64,000 nucleotides of DNA, from positions 4,555-68,554 of the forward strand of contig DAOUDW010000087.1 of the NCBI GenBank assembly GCA_034430895.1. Direction: 5' to 3'. Position 1 is the first letter of the stretch, and each line of letters opens with the position of its first letter. A program made the translations under genes and the position numbers. Below the pieces are notes generated by a model, which was not told the origin of the DNA, ran no database searches, and was given only the letters and a program-made list of their open reading frames with translations. This DNA is from WVZH01 sp034430895. GTDB taxonomy: Bacteria > Chloroflexota > Anaerolineae > Anaerolineales > E44-bin32. This document shows, one piece after another, positions 8,725-17,146 of this stretch.

Positions 8725-9209
8725 AGCGGACAGCACTGGCGGGCAGCAGCGTTGTTGTCGCTGCGATATTGATCGTTGGCTGTTCTCTCTTCGGCGAAGG
8801 AAACGATGGAACGGGTACACCCGAAGATGATCTCCAAACCACAAGCGGAACCCCGCGCGAGATCAGCGGCGAAGAAGCGCTGCAGCTCTACGGCGTCGAG
8901 ACGGAAGATCCGGCTTCCATAGTGCCCACAAGCACCCCACTCTATTTCTTCCCGGCGCGCGCCTGGGTGCTGCCCAACGAAATTCCCTACGACACGAACG
9001 AGACAATCACCATCCTGCCCATGTTCACCCGTCCATCATTAAACGACGGCGGAACCTGGCTGGGCGACCTGCAGACCGGGACGGAGGTCGTGCTGCACAG
9101 TGTGAACGCCGATCGCACGGCCTGCCTGGTCGAAGGACTCACCATGCAGGGCTGGTCCACGATTGGCTGGGTGGCCTGCAATCGGCTGCGTTTTTACGAA
9201 GGAGATTGA
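8721..9209 (+). CDS. SH3-like lipoprotein
   Basis: Starts at an ATG overlapping the prepilin peptidase stop, so translation is probably coupled. A 162-residue lipoprotein: basic start, hydrophobic helix and lipobox IVGC, then a Thr/Pro/Ser-rich linker, then an SH3-like domain (ITILPMFTRPS, WLGDL, CLVEGLTMQGWS, GWVACNRL). Such domains usually bind peptidoglycan or proteins at the cell surface. The last roughly 65 residues are nearly identical to the protein at 12230-12526 and to the remnant at 21203-21328, showing spread of this module. No catalytic residues are expected. Confidence 0.75.
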   Translation: MKRTALAGSSVVVAAILIVGCSLFGEGNDGTGTPEDDLQTTSGTPREISGEEALQLYGVETEDPASIVPTSTPLYFFPARAWVLPNEIPYDTNETITILPMFTRPSLNDGGTWLGDLQTGTEVVLHSVNADRTACLVEGLTMQGWSTIGWVACNRLRFYEGD

Positions 9210-9302
9210 TTCCAGGTCTTTTCGGTTTCGTCGGTGTCAAGGAAGAATCCACCGATTCTCAAGATTCCTGGAATCAACTACCAAGTGCAACTTTATGGTT
9301 TA

Positions 9303-9407
9303 TTCACCGCTGCAGGTGCTGAATCCGGTTCGAGGCCGGAGCGTGCGAACTGGTCTCTGCCTGGAGACAAATCAAGCCCCTCGGGGCAATTCAAACGGAG
9401 GTAAGCC
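9303..9407 (+). promoter_or_regulatory. structured leader repeat, copy 1 (orphan)
   Basis: Direct repeat of about 100 bases shared with 12124-12228. It can fold into three hairpins: a TCCGG/CCGGA-type stem around TTCGA, a GTCTC/GGAGAC stem, and a GCCCC-TC-GGGGC stem, followed by ACGGAGG and an ATG at 9408. Here the frame after the ATG stops after five codons, so the leader has lost its gene. Sequence varies in loops more than in stems between copies. Possibly a cis-regulatory RNA; I could not match it by eye to a known riboswitch. Confidence 0.5.
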
Positions 9408-9512
9408 ATGAGCGCGGCATCCTAAATACCGTGAATTGTAAGCGCCTGAGTAATTACAACAAATCAGTTCATGATCTTCGACCGAGGGCGGATAGACGGC
9501 ATCCGCCTGACC

Positions 9513-10724
9513 CTATTGAAGCCACATCATGTTCGAAATGCTCTGGCCCTCAGAAAGACCGATATCGAGTGATGTGACTTCATAAGTAACCAGATCAACT
9601 ATGTATGAATGATATACAGGCCCTGGATCGACGGATGTAAAAGCTAGCTGTAATCCATCAGGTGATACAGATGACAGGTATGATATGTCATGCGGGATAG
9701 AAACCTCTTCTTCAAGATCACCTGATGCAGAATAAAGGTAGTGATGATACTCGTCGAGGACAGGATCACCAGTGACGATCTGTACTAACAAACGCTGCCC
9801 GCCATCTATCCATAGCCACGCATCGCACCAAAATTGCTTATCTTCCAGTGGATGTGTTAGCTTGACCTCGCCGGACAATTCGGCATCTACAATATATAGT
9901 GCTGGTTGATAGACACCTTCTATTTCTGCAAGCCTAAACGTAACAAGACGATCTCCTTTTGGAGAGAATACGGGAGACGAGAGATTTTCCAATTCCTCTA
10001 ACCCGGAGCCATCAATTTTTGCCCGCCAGGTTCCCTGATTAAATATCCCCGCATTTGAGACTAGACCTTCCTCCCACATAATTATTGAATTAGAGTGCGT
10101 ATTATAGAGTCGTAAAATATCGCTTCCTTTTTGTGTGATCTTCTTTAGATCTGATCCATCTTCGCGGACGGAATATATGAAATCTTGTCCTTGCTCTTGT
10201 CCAATGAACACAATCGTGTCTATCCCTGGGAGCCAATATGCTCGTGTGAAACCGGTTTCGCCTGACAAATTATTTGCGACGTCAATTATTTCTGATCTGT
10301 TGGGTGTACTGACCATAAGCCGCTCAGATTGAGAAATCAGAATTTTATCGCCATCGGGAGATACTGCTTCGAGTCGATATCCCTCATCAACAACTTGCGT
10401 CAGTTTGCTAGAGCCAACATCGAATGAGAAAATCCCTAAAGAGGGGCACGCATCAACACAGGTTTCGCTTGTGTCGAGTATTTCCAATAGCAAGGTTCCC
10501 GACCCGCCCAAGGGAGTAATTGTCGGACTCGGTTGTAGGGTAGGAGTCATCGTGGGGGAAGGCGTTGGCTCTAAGGTGCTTGTTGGCTCTTTCGTAGCCT
10601 CTTGCGAAGAAGGCGCGCTGGCTTTTTCAGAAGAACTACAAGCAGTAACGAGCACGATTGCAAACAACCCGATGCAAACCAGAATCGGCGCATTATATCC
10701 AGTTCCTGTCGCTTTTTGCTGCAT
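9513..10724 (-). CDS. beta-propeller-like lipoprotein
   Basis: A 403-residue lipoprotein. The ATG at 10724 has GGAGGGTG upstream and gives a signal ending in lipobox VTAC. A Thr/Pro/Ser linker follows, then repeats of the type SPDGDKILIS, VREDGSDLKKIT, SPKGDRLVTF and SPDGLQLAFT, typical of TolB/WD40-like PD40 beta-propellers. The role is probably binding at the outer face of the membrane; no enzyme motif is seen. It is a close tandem paralogue of the next gene on the same strand, with about 95 bases between them. Substrate or partner unknown. Confidence 0.8.
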   Translation of the reverse strand: MQQKATGTGYNAPILVCIGLFAIVLVTACSSSEKASAPSSQEATKEPTSTLEPTPSPTMTPTLQPSPTITPLGGSGTLLLEILDTSETCVDACPSLGIFSFDVGSSKLTQVVDEGYRLEAVSPDGDKILISQSERLMVSTPNRSEIIDVANNLSGETGFTRAYWLPGIDTIVFIGQEQGQDFIYSVREDGSDLKKITQKGSDILRLYNTHSNSIIMWEEGLVSNAGIFNQGTWRAKIDGSGLEELENLSSPVFSPKGDRLVTFRLAEIEGVYQPALYIVDAELSGEVKLTHPLEDKQFWCDAWLWIDGGQRLLVQIVTGDPVLDEYHHYLYSASGDLEEEVSIPHDISYLSSVSPDGLQLAFTSVDPGPVYHSYIVDLVTYEVTSLDIGLSEGQSISNMMWLQ

Positions 10725-10819
10725 CACACCCTCCTGAGAAATTCCCTCGTAGCAGAGCATCAAACCAAAGGATGCCATTGGCTTTCATTCGGGAACATAT
10801 GAAAAGCGTAATCACAAAA

Positions 10820-12013
10820 TTAATAAAGCCACATCATACTTGCAATTGCTTGATCCTCGGGAAGATCAAACTCAAGTGGCGTGACTTCATATGTAAGCAG
10901 ATCGAGCAGGTAGAGATCGTGGTTTGTTAAAAATAGCTGTAATCCGTCGGGGGATACCTTTGTGTCTGACATCGGAAACGGAATATCAACTTCTTCTTCA
11001 AGCGCACCTGATGCAGAGAATATGAAAGAATACTGATGAATTTCGTAAGATGGCAATTCTTCGTCGACACTTACCAACAGATTCTTTCCGCCCCTTATCC
11101 ATTGGATGTAAAGCCCATAATGCCGCCCGACAAGGTCAAATTCGATCGGAAGCGCAAGTTGAACTGCCTCCGATAAGTCTGCCGATGCTATATAAAATAC
11201 CACATCAAATCCCGACGTTATTTCCCAATATGCAAGATGAGCTCCGGTTGGAGAGTAAACAGATCCCCTTATTTCCTTCAGGGTTTCCTGATTGGAGCCG
11301 TCCATGTTAGCTTTATGCCAAAGGGGGGGGGCAAAGTAAATTGAATTTTTGTCCTGTTCTAGCCACATGATTGAATTGCTTGAGTGAGTATTGGCAAGGC
11401 ACCACAACTCCGCCCCTTGTTGTGTAATTTTCTTCAAATCCGTTCCATCTTCGCGAACAGAATATACATAATCTTGTCCTTGATCTTGCCCAAGAAAAAC
11501 AATCGTGTCTGTTCCAGGAAGCCAATATGCCCTGGTACTATGACTGTCATTCCCTAGAAAATTCTGCGCAATGGCAACGAATTCCGATTCGTTGAGCAGT
11601 GCGAGCATAAGGTTTTCGGATTGAGAAACCAGGAATTTGTCGCCGTTGGGCGATACGGCTTCAAGTGCGTATCCATCATCAGTAACCCTGGTGAATTCAC
11701 CCGAGACGACATCGAGCGCGAATATTCCCAGATAATCATCAAATGTGGTTGGCCGCAGATCCAGGAGCACAACCCCCGACCCGCCTAAAGGAGTGGGGGT
11801 GACCGTCGGGCTTGGGCTGGGCGTTGGCGTCGACGAGGGAGAAGGCGTTGGCTCTAAGGTATCGGTTGGTTCTTTCGTGGCCTCCGGCGAAGGCGGCGCG
11901 CTGGTGACCGCAGACGAACTGCAGGACGTCATGAGCGTGATTAAGAATAGCACGATGAAGATGGAAATGAGAGCGGTTGTTCCATACCAAAATCCCGCCG
12001 CTTTTTGTTTCAT
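10820..12013 (-). CDS. beta-propeller-like lipoprotein, tandem paralogue
   Basis: A 397-residue lipoprotein, start at 12013 with GGGAGG upstream. It has a hydrophobic signal with a Cys-containing lipobox (MTSC), a Pro/Ser/Thr linker made of repeated PTPSPS-like units, then PD40-type propeller repeats (VSPNGDKFLVS, VREDGTDLKKIT, YSPTGAHLAYW, VSPDGLQLFLT). The signal, linker and propeller all align with the downstream gene, so the pair arose by tandem duplication. Probably an extracytoplasmic binding or scaffold protein. No catalytic residues were identified. Confidence 0.8.
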   Translation of the reverse strand: MKQKAAGFWYGTTALISIFIVLFLITLMTSCSSSAVTSAPPSPEATKEPTDTLEPTPSPSSTPTPSPSPTVTPTPLGGSGVVLLDLRPTTFDDYLGIFALDVVSGEFTRVTDDGYALEAVSPNGDKFLVSQSENLMLALLNESEFVAIAQNFLGNDSHSTRAYWLPGTDTIVFLGQDQGQDYVYSVREDGTDLKKITQQGAELWCLANTHSSNSIMWLEQDKNSIYFAPPLWHKANMDGSNQETLKEIRGSVYSPTGAHLAYWEITSGFDVVFYIASADLSEAVQLALPIEFDLVGRHYGLYIQWIRGGKNLLVSVDEELPSYEIHQYSFIFSASGALEEEVDIPFPMSDTKVSPDGLQLFLTNHDLYLLDLLTYEVTPLEFDLPEDQAIASMMWLY

Positions 12014-12123
12014 GAAATCCTCCCTGTTATTTACCTTGCACCAGTGAATCGAATAAAAAAGCGCTGGCTTCAATAACCTTATTCAGAATACCCCATAAAG
12101 CGCTCAACCGCAAAACATACATC

Positions 12124-12228
12124 ATTCACGCGGCAGGTGCCCGGATCCGGTTCGAGTCCGGAGCGTGTGAAATGGTCTCCACCTGGAGACAAATCTAGCC
12201 CTTTGGGGCAAATCAAACGGAGGTAAGC
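12124..12228 (+). promoter_or_regulatory. structured leader repeat, copy 2
   Basis: Second copy of the leader at 9303-9407, here directly upstream of an intact small gene. Stems TCCGG/CCGGA around a TTCGAGT loop, GTCTCC/GGAGAC and GCCC/GGGC are all kept, and an outer CACGC/GCGTG pairing may close the first. It ends in ACGGAGGTAAGCG before the ATG at 12230. The first stem-loop looks like a tRNA T-arm, but no other tRNA part is present. Candidate RNA control element or translation enhancer. Confidence 0.5.
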
Positions 12229-12229
12229 G

Positions 12230-12526
12230 ATGAGCAGAACGTTTTATGTAATCGGAGACGCAGACGATCTGGGGGTGGATGAAATGGTCAAATTGCTAGT
12301 CAGGCAAGATCCAGATGAGACCATTACGATCCTGCCCATGTTCACCCGTCCATCATTAAACGACGGCGGCACCTGGCTGGGCGATCTGGAGGCTGGGAGC
12401 GAGGTCGTGCTGCAGGGGGTCAACGCCGATCGCACGGCCTGCCTGGTCGAAGGACTCACCATGCAGGGCTGGAGCACGATGGGCTGGGTGGCCTGCAACC
12501 GGCTGCGTTTCGACGCAATGGATTGA
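12230..12526 (+). CDS. SH3-like domain protein without signal peptide
   Basis: A 98-residue protein starting behind the structured leader with a strong CGGAGG site. The first 30 residues are unrelated to the lipoprotein at 8721, but the rest is almost the same SH3-like domain (ITILPMFTRPS, GTWLGDL, CLVEGLTMQGWS, GWVACNRLRF). There is no lipobox or signal, so it would stay in the cytoplasm unless its 5' part has been replaced. It seems to be a hybrid created by recombination of a mobile SH3 module with the leader cassette. Function unknown. Confidence 0.6.
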   Translation: MSRTFYVIGDADDLGVDEMVKLLVRQDPDETITILPMFTRPSLNDGGTWLGDLEAGSEVVLQGVNADRTACLVEGLTMQGWSTMGWVACNRLRFDAMD

Positions 12527-12656
12527 TGGTTCCCCGGAGTAGTACGCCGCTTGAAACATGTGATAGACGAGTGCCCTGCTGATCGGGATAATTCTTTTGC
12601 CTCGAATTCTCATAAATCCATCCGTGAGTAGTTCGTAAGATCAACAAGTGCGTTCA

Positions 12657-12683
12657 TTCGAACGGATTTCCATTTTCGGCCAG
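12657..12683. repeat. dispersed GGCCGAAAATG-type motif, copy
   Basis: One of at least five intergenic copies of a motif reading roughly GAACGGATGTACATTTTCGG then CCA in one orientation. Other copies lie at 14838-14864, 23632-23658, 54796-54820 and 57496-57520. See the finding on gene truncation points. Confidence 0.5.
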
Positions 12684-12826
12684 CGAAGCTCGTGCCCTTG
12701 AGCCTCCATCCACAAGGGAATATACTCTCTTCATTCGGGCTCGATTTTGTCTACAATGTTCCAAGGACATGCAAGGATCACACCTCACCCGCCGGGTTGA
12801 AATGGCGCAGGAGGTGCGTAGGAGAT

Positions 12827-13450
12827 ATGTGTGTGGATGGCCGGCGTGCGTTTTTTGAATCCCTGGCGGAAGGATGGGACGCAGAGCAACCTCCTAATCG
12901 CTTCGAAGTACTGCGGCGGATGTTGGAGCCTTTTGAGGCGGAGTTGAGGATTGCCAAAGCGATCCTGGAAGTCGGCACCGGTACAGGGGCGCTCATCCCT
13001 CATCTTCAGGAGCGCGCCACAGCCGCGCGACTGGTCTCGATCGACCTGGCGCAAGCCATGCTGCAGCATGCCCGGAAGCGCTGCCCGGATGCCTTACTGA
13101 TACAGTGTGATGTGCACCGGCTGCCCTTCCCTGCGGGGTCGTTCGAACGGGGATTCGATTGGGTGATCTGCCACAACAGCTTCCCGCATTTCTCGGACCC
13201 ATTTTCGGCTGCAGCCGACATGGCGCGTGTGCTCTGCCGTGGCGGTCGCCTGCTCATCGTGCACGACCTCGGCCGGGCGCAGGTCAATACCATCCATCGG
13301 GGCATACCGAACCGCTTCGTCAAGGACGATCTGCTCCCCAGCGGGGCCGAGCTGGCCGAGATGCTGGCGCGGCGTGGTTTTGAGGTCCTTCAAGTCAAAG
13401 ACAGCGCGAACCGCTATGCCGTGCATGCACAAATTCCAGAATGCAGCTAG
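12827..13450 (+). CDS. class I SAM-dependent methyltransferase
   Basis: A 207-residue cytoplasmic methyltransferase of the Methyltransf_11/25 type. Motif I is ILEVGTGTGALIP, the acidic residue binding the SAM ribose is in SIDLAQAML, motif II is in the segment around CDVHRLPFP, and motif III around RVLCRGGRLLIVHD. The longer frame from 12692 reads through intergenic sequence; the ATG at 12827 follows AGGAGG and GGAG tracts and leaves a complete domain. The substrate cannot be told from sequence. It is not obviously in an operon: the next gene begins 180 bases later. Confidence 0.8.
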   Translation: MCVDGRRAFFESLAEGWDAEQPPNRFEVLRRMLEPFEAELRIAKAILEVGTGTGALIPHLQERATAARLVSIDLAQAMLQHARKRCPDALLIQCDVHRLPFPAGSFERGFDWVICHNSFPHFSDPFSAAADMARVLCRGGRLLIVHDLGRAQVNTIHRGIPNRFVKDDLLPSGAELAEMLARRGFEVLQVKDSANRYAVHAQIPECS

Positions 13451-13631
13451 CAAGCCGCACTCATATCCCACAGGTTGGGTTGAGGGTCACCGAAACCCCG
13501 CACCTCTCCCGCGACGTATCCGAATTCAAGAATTTGAGAAGAATGAACCATCGAAAGTTAGCTGGTGTCATTTGTACTTATTCATTATCATTGTTCAGGT
13601 TAATGAGATTTATGGTGGGAGGCGAAAGAGA

Positions 13632-14789
13632 ATGAATTTCACATCGCGGTCTTGCAGGCTCCATTCCGCTAGGGTAGGTGAGTATAAGAAATTAATTCTC
13701 CTGAGCGATACGATCGCGCTACTCTTTCTTGGAGGGGTCGTTGGCTGCGCGCCGATTCAAAGCGGGCGGGAGCAGGAGGCCTTGAATACGGCAGCTTCAC
13801 TTGCACGCACAGAAACTGCAACTGCCGCCAAGATTATTAGCGCTCAGCTCACAGATACTCCTACAGTAACCATCACCTTTACACCACCGCCGTCGGATAC
13901 TCCAACGAGTACGCATTCCCCAACGCCGGAAGCTGGTGCGACGATGGTTTCGGAAAAAGACAGCATGACGATGGTCTACGTTCCAGCGGGACCATTCCTG
14001 ATGGGAAGTTCCGAAGAGGAAATTGATATTGTCTCGGAATATTGTACCGAGAAACAAGAAGAAAATAACTCGCCCTATACTGACACGCGCCATGATCCAT
14101 GCCAAATATCGAATTATGACGACGAGCGCCCTCAACTCGAGGTATACCTGGATGCGTTTTGGATCGATCAAACAGAGGTTACCAATGCCCAGTATAAACA
14201 ATGCGTAACCGAAGGGCAATGCCTGTCTCCAACGAGAGACTGCCAACCAATCAATCCAACCTATCTGGATTCGGATATGGGGAACTATCCCGTTGTGTGT
14301 GTAGATTGGTCTGGCGCGCAGGCGTATTGCGAGTGGGCAGGTCGTCGCCTGCCAACGAATGCCGAGTGGGAGAAGGCAGCACGCGGGACCGATGGAAGGA
14401 TTTATCCATGGGGCAACGATACTCCGAGATGCTATTTAGCCAATACGCAAGCTTGTGTCGCCATGGCGGATGAAGTTGGTCTCAGGCTTGAAGGCGCCAG
14501 TCCGTACGGCGCGTTGGACATGCTGGGCAATGTCTCGGAATGGGTGGCCGATTGGTATGATAAGGATTATTACACCTATTCACCGAAGGATAATCCCCCA
14601 GGGCCAATATCATGGAACACTGGCATTGAGTCGCAGGATTGGGAGGTCCGTGTTGTCCGGGGCGGTTCATATCGTATCAGATCCTGGTTGACGCGAGCAG
14701 CCGAGAGGCAATATCGCGGTATGGGGATAATAATGTATGGCAGTATTGGATTCCGCTGTGTATTGCCAACAACGCCGGAGGAAAATTGA
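13632..14789 (+). CDS. FGE/SUMF1-like lipoprotein
   Basis: A 385-residue protein starting at an ATG with GGGAGG upstream, N-terminal signal with lipobox VVGC, a Thr/Pro linker (TPTVTITFTPPPS), then a formylglycine-generating-enzyme-like domain: VYVPAGPFLMGS, FWIDQTEVTNAQY, VVCVDWSGAQAYCEWAGRR, LPTNAEWEKAARG, YGALDMLGNVSEWVADW, VVRGGS and a final GFRC. Bacterial members are often non-enzymatic surface binding domains. I see a single Cys at the last motif rather than the paired Cys of true formylglycine enzymes, so catalysis is unlikely. Several other Cys residues (CTEKQ, CQI, CVTEGQC) suggest disulfides outside the cell. Confidence 0.8.
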   Translation: MNFTSRSCRLHSARVGEYKKLILLSDTIALLFLGGVVGCAPIQSGREQEALNTAASLARTETATAAKIISAQLTDTPTVTITFTPPPSDTPTSTHSPTPEAGATMVSEKDSMTMVYVPAGPFLMGSSEEEIDIVSEYCTEKQEENNSPYTDTRHDPCQISNYDDERPQLEVYLDAFWIDQTEVTNAQYKQCVTEGQCLSPTRDCQPINPTYLDSDMGNYPVVCVDWSGAQAYCEWAGRRLPTNAEWEKAARGTDGRIYPWGNDTPRCYLANTQACVAMADEVGLRLEGASPYGALDMLGNVSEWVADWYDKDYYTYSPKDNPPGPISWNTGIESQDWEVRVVRGGSYRIRSWLTRAAERQYRGMGIIMYGSIGFRCVLPTTPEEN

Positions 14790-14837
14790 TCTGTAAAGGG
14801 AAAAACCGATATCCATTTCAGGATGCGGAGGAATTCA

Positions 14838-14864
14838 TTCGAACGGGTGCACATTTTCAGCCAG
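14838..14864. repeat. dispersed GGCCGAAAATG-type motif, at truncation point
   Basis: Degenerate copy of the motif (CGAACGGGTGCACATTTTCA, GCC). It lies exactly where homology of the small-protein remnant at 14848-14950 to its intact paralogues ends, as if an inserted element had cut the gene. Confidence 0.45.
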
Positions 14865-14950
14865 GACAGCCGGGCACGGGAGAAGCGCAGGCCGATCAGG
14901 GCGCCAATAAACCCGAAGACGAAGAGCTAAGCGACCAATCCCCAATCCAT
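14848..14950 (-). pseudogene. broken copy of the 50-aa small membrane protein
   Basis: Homologous to the intact small genes at 15891-16043 and 16991-17143: the ATG at 14950, the MDWGLVA start and the FVFGFIGALIGLR segment can all be recognised. Codon 8 is TAG, and the 3' half is replaced by sequence carrying the dispersed motif. It follows the membrane gene at 14954 by three bases, exactly as in the two intact pairs. Confidence 0.7.
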
Positions 14951-14953
14951 GGG

Positions 14954-15571
14954 TTATACCTCCGTTTCTTCCGTTGAAGTCTTCGTTGCCTGCTTCTGTT
15001 CCCAGATGCGGTGCGAAATCGCTTGCGCCCCTATCAACATTCCCAGGATTGTAAGGATTCCTACGGACAACATAACGTAATCACCCCTACCACGATGTGA
15101 TGAATACAAACCCATCAACACGCCTGCCCCCGACAAAGGCACAATGACGCGCCGGACCACTTGCAGATAGATCTTTCCTGCTTTTGACCGCGGCGTCATC
15201 TGCTCACGCAGGATCACCGCAGAGATCCTTGAATCGATGTAGGGCAGGAACCACGCCAATGCATACAACGCCAGCAGCAGCAGAACCCATCCTGTCGAAA
15301 TCGGGGATACCCAATCAATCATGCGTAATCCGCTTGCAAACAATAACAACAGCCAGGCATTGAAACTGATCTCACGTCCCCACAGGAAGCGAGTTCTTGC
15401 TGTGAGAACCATGCCGCATGTTCCCAGGAATGTCAGCGAGATGGCTGTGACAACCGAGGTGGTTGTTGGGCCCGGGGGAAAGATCGCTTCCAGCAACCCT
15501 ATTCCACCCAGGACGAAAAGGGAAAGTGCGAGAATTTTCCATAGGGGCATCTTCCTGGCCGGGATTTTCAT
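14954..15571 (-). CDS. multi-pass membrane protein, cassette paralogue 1
   Basis: A 205-residue membrane protein with about six hydrophobic segments. The ATG at 15571 has GAGGTGG upstream; the longer frame reads into intergenic sequence. It shares with paralogues at 16047 and 17147 the start K/EIPxRxMPLWK, a central GWxLxxLxLYALAW-LPY segment, ILREQMxP, and a C-terminal IGxQAxSHxIWEQ followed by a charged tail ending EV. It is the most diverged copy. Placed downstream of the 3' fragment of a large secreted protein, it is a candidate membrane immunity protein; that is inference from layout only. Confidence 0.7.
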   Translation of the reverse strand: MKIPARKMPLWKILALSLFVLGGIGLLEAIFPPGPTTTSVVTAISLTFLGTCGMVLTARTRFLWGREISFNAWLLLLFASGLRMIDWVSPISTGWVLLLLALYALAWFLPYIDSRISAVILREQMTPRSKAGKIYLQVVRRVIVPLSGAGVLMGLYSSHRGRGDYVMLSVGILTILGMLIGAQAISHRIWEQKQATKTSTEETEV

Positions 15572-15647
15572 CGATTGTCCACCTCGTTTGGGTTGTACTC
15601 TGTGCCCAATGATAGCAGGCAAATGGGATCATCACATATCTACCTAA

Positions 15648-15810
15648 TCACCCGCCAAACAACCCGCCGAAGAAATCTCCTACGGCATCGGCTGCATCGC
15701 CTACTGCAGATTTCACATTGTCGATCCCATTCTCAACCGCGGTTCCAATATTATTGGCTGTCTGTTCGAGAGTTGTCGCCACATCGGTTACCGTATTTCG
15801 CACGTCATCA
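15648..15810 (-). pseudogene. orphan 3' fragment of the large secreted-protein gene, copy 1
   Basis: About 53 codons with no start align with the last codons of the gene at 17857-20919 (shared VRNTVTDVAT, NNIGTAVENGIDNVK, and an FFGGLFGG end). The upstream junction, followed by a shared spacer down to about 15890, is the same as in the second fragment at 16746, so the truncation happened before the unit was duplicated. It lies upstream, in transcription order, of paralogue 1. Confidence 0.75.
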
Positions 15811-15890
15811 CCTGGAATGGGCAATCAAGAGGCACTGCAATCCCCCATTTTATTACTTGTCCCCACAACAAGCATCAAGTACGATGGTAG

Positions 15891-16043
15891 TCAGTCGGAT
15901 TTCCTTTTATCTTGACCCTTATCTTTTTTCTCTTCTTCCTTCACTCGCTCTTCACGCAACCGCCGGGCGCGGGAGAGCCGCAGGCCAATCAGTGCGCCGA
16001 TGAACCCGAAGACGAAAAGACGAGTGACCAGTTCCCAATCCAT
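15891..16043 (-). CDS. 50-aa small membrane protein, cassette copy 2
   Basis: Short gene starting three bases after the stop of the membrane gene at 16047, with GGAGG eight bases upstream lying inside that gene's last codons. The product has an N-terminal hydrophobic helix (LFVFGFIGALIGL) and a long highly charged tail rich in Arg, Lys and Glu (RARRLREER, then EEEKKDKG), so a single-span anchor with a coiled-coil-like cytoplasmic tail. Its near twin is at 16991-17143 and a broken copy at 14848-14950. Conservation of the frame between two copies supports that it is real. Confidence 0.6.
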   Translation of the reverse strand: MDWELVTRLFVFGFIGALIGLRLSRARRLREERVKEEEKKDKGQDKRKSD

Positions 16044-16046
16044 GGG

Positions 16047-16691
16047 TTATACCTCCGCTTCCTGATCCGAGGATTTCGTCTTGCGCGTCTGTTCCCATAT
16101 CTGGTGGGAAAATGCTTGGGCACCAGCTAATGCGGATAAGATACCAACAATACCCATAATGAGATATACAACATTTTCCTCACCCGATCGCGATGCATGT
16201 AATCCTGTCAGTGCGGCGATACCCCCGATGGTCGGCAGGCCCCCCAAAGCGATACTCATGCAGCCTTTCCCCAATCTCGTCTCCGGGGCCATTTGCTCGC
16301 GCAGTATGATGGAAGACAGCTTCGGTCTGAGGTAGGGCAACAACCAGGCCAACGCGTATAGCACGAGAAACACCAGAAGCCACCCCGTCGGAATCAGGTA
16401 GACTTCATTTAGAGCACGCAATCCTGTGGCATAAATGATAAACATCCATGAATGAAATGATATCAATAGACCCCAAAGGGTTCTTTTCCAAAATCCGAAA
16501 ATAATGGATATCGGTCCAATTATTGTATGCAGAATACCGACCCAAATCGCTGTGGAAGAAATTCTATCAGGTGTAATAAAAATTAAAATGGCCGAAAAAA
16601 AGCTAAGGACAAGAAACAATCCAAATGACAAAAGAAATACATTTCCCCAGGTCCCATTTCGAGGTCTATTGTTCATCGACAAGTTATCCAT
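16047..16691 (-). CDS. multi-pass membrane protein, cassette paralogue 2
   Basis: A 214-residue protein with about six membrane helices, very similar in its C-terminal two thirds to the paralogue at 17147 (ILREQMAPET-LGKGCMSIALGG, GLHASRSGEENVVYLIMG, SHQIWEQTRKTKSSDQEAEV ends are shared), but different over the first 90 residues. That mosaic pattern suggests recombination between copies or selection for different binding at the N-terminal half. Either the ATG at 16691 or the one at 16676 could start it; neither has a strong ribosome site. Candidate immunity-type partner of the large secreted protein, by position. Confidence 0.7.
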   Translation of the reverse strand: MDNLSMNNRPRNGTWGNVFLLSFGLFLVLSFFSAILIFITPDRISSTAIWVGILHTIIGPISIIFGFWKRTLWGLLISFHSWMFIIYATGLRALNEVYLIPTGWLLVFLVLYALAWLLPYLRPKLSSIILREQMAPETRLGKGCMSIALGGLPTIGGIAALTGLHASRSGEENVVYLIMGIVGILSALAGAQAFSHQIWEQTRKTKSSDQEAEV

Positions 16692-16745
16692 TCAATTGAG
16701 GTTTATTATTTCTCACTGCTAACAAGAAATCTATGATGCATGGTT

Positions 16746-16910
16746 TTATTTTCCTCCAAACAACTCGCCAAAGAAATCACCCACAGCTTCAGCTGCATCG
16801 CCGACTGTAGATTTCACATTGTCGATTGTATTATCAACCGCTGTACCAATAGTATTCGCAGTCTGTTCGAGAGTTGCAGCCACATCGGTCACCGTATTTC
16901 GCACATCATC
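16746..16910 (-). pseudogene. orphan 3' fragment of the large secreted-protein gene, copy 2
   Basis: Second start-less fragment of about 54 codons matching the C-terminal end of the 1020-residue protein (VRNTVTDVAA, ENTIG-like segment, VGDFFGELFGG). Its upstream junction and the following spacer, to about 16990, match copy 1 almost base for base, marking a tandem duplication of fragment plus membrane gene plus small gene. Confidence 0.75.
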
Positions 16911-16990
16911 ACCTGGAACGGGCAATCAAGAGGCATTGCAATCCCCAATTTATTACTTGTCCCCATAACAAGCATCAAGATCGTCAGTGG

Positions 16991-17143
16991 TCAGTCGGAT
17001 TTCCTTTTATCTTGACCCTTATCTTTTTTCTCTTCTTCCCTCACTCGATCTTCACGCAACCGCCGGGCGCGAGAGAGCCGCAGGCCAATCGGGGCGCCGA
17101 TGAACCCGAAGATGAAGAGACGAGCGACCAGTTCCCAATCCAT
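16991..17143 (-). CDS. 50-aa small membrane protein, cassette copy 3
   Basis: Intact 50-codon gene three bases after the stop of the membrane gene at 17147, with the same overlapping GGAGG site as copy 2. It has one hydrophobic helix (LFIFGFIGAPIGL) followed by a basic and acidic tail. Only a few residues differ from the copy at 15891-16043. The pair with the membrane gene is preserved in all three units, suggesting the two products work together. Confidence 0.6.
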   Translation of the reverse strand: MDWELVARLFIFGFIGAPIGLRLSRARRLREDRVREEEKKDKGQDKRKSD

Positions 17144-17146
17144 GGG

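Noticed and set aside
12124..12228. A tRNA-like T-arm (GGTTCGAGTCC inside a five-pair stem)
   Set aside because: No matching acceptor, D-arm or anticodon arm lies upstream in either copy, and the element ends in a ribosome site before a gene, so it is called a structured leader.
13632..14789. A true formylglycine-generating enzyme
   Set aside because: Only one Cys is seen at the C-terminal catalytic position and there is no sulfatase gene nearby; lipoprotein anchor suggests a surface binding domain.
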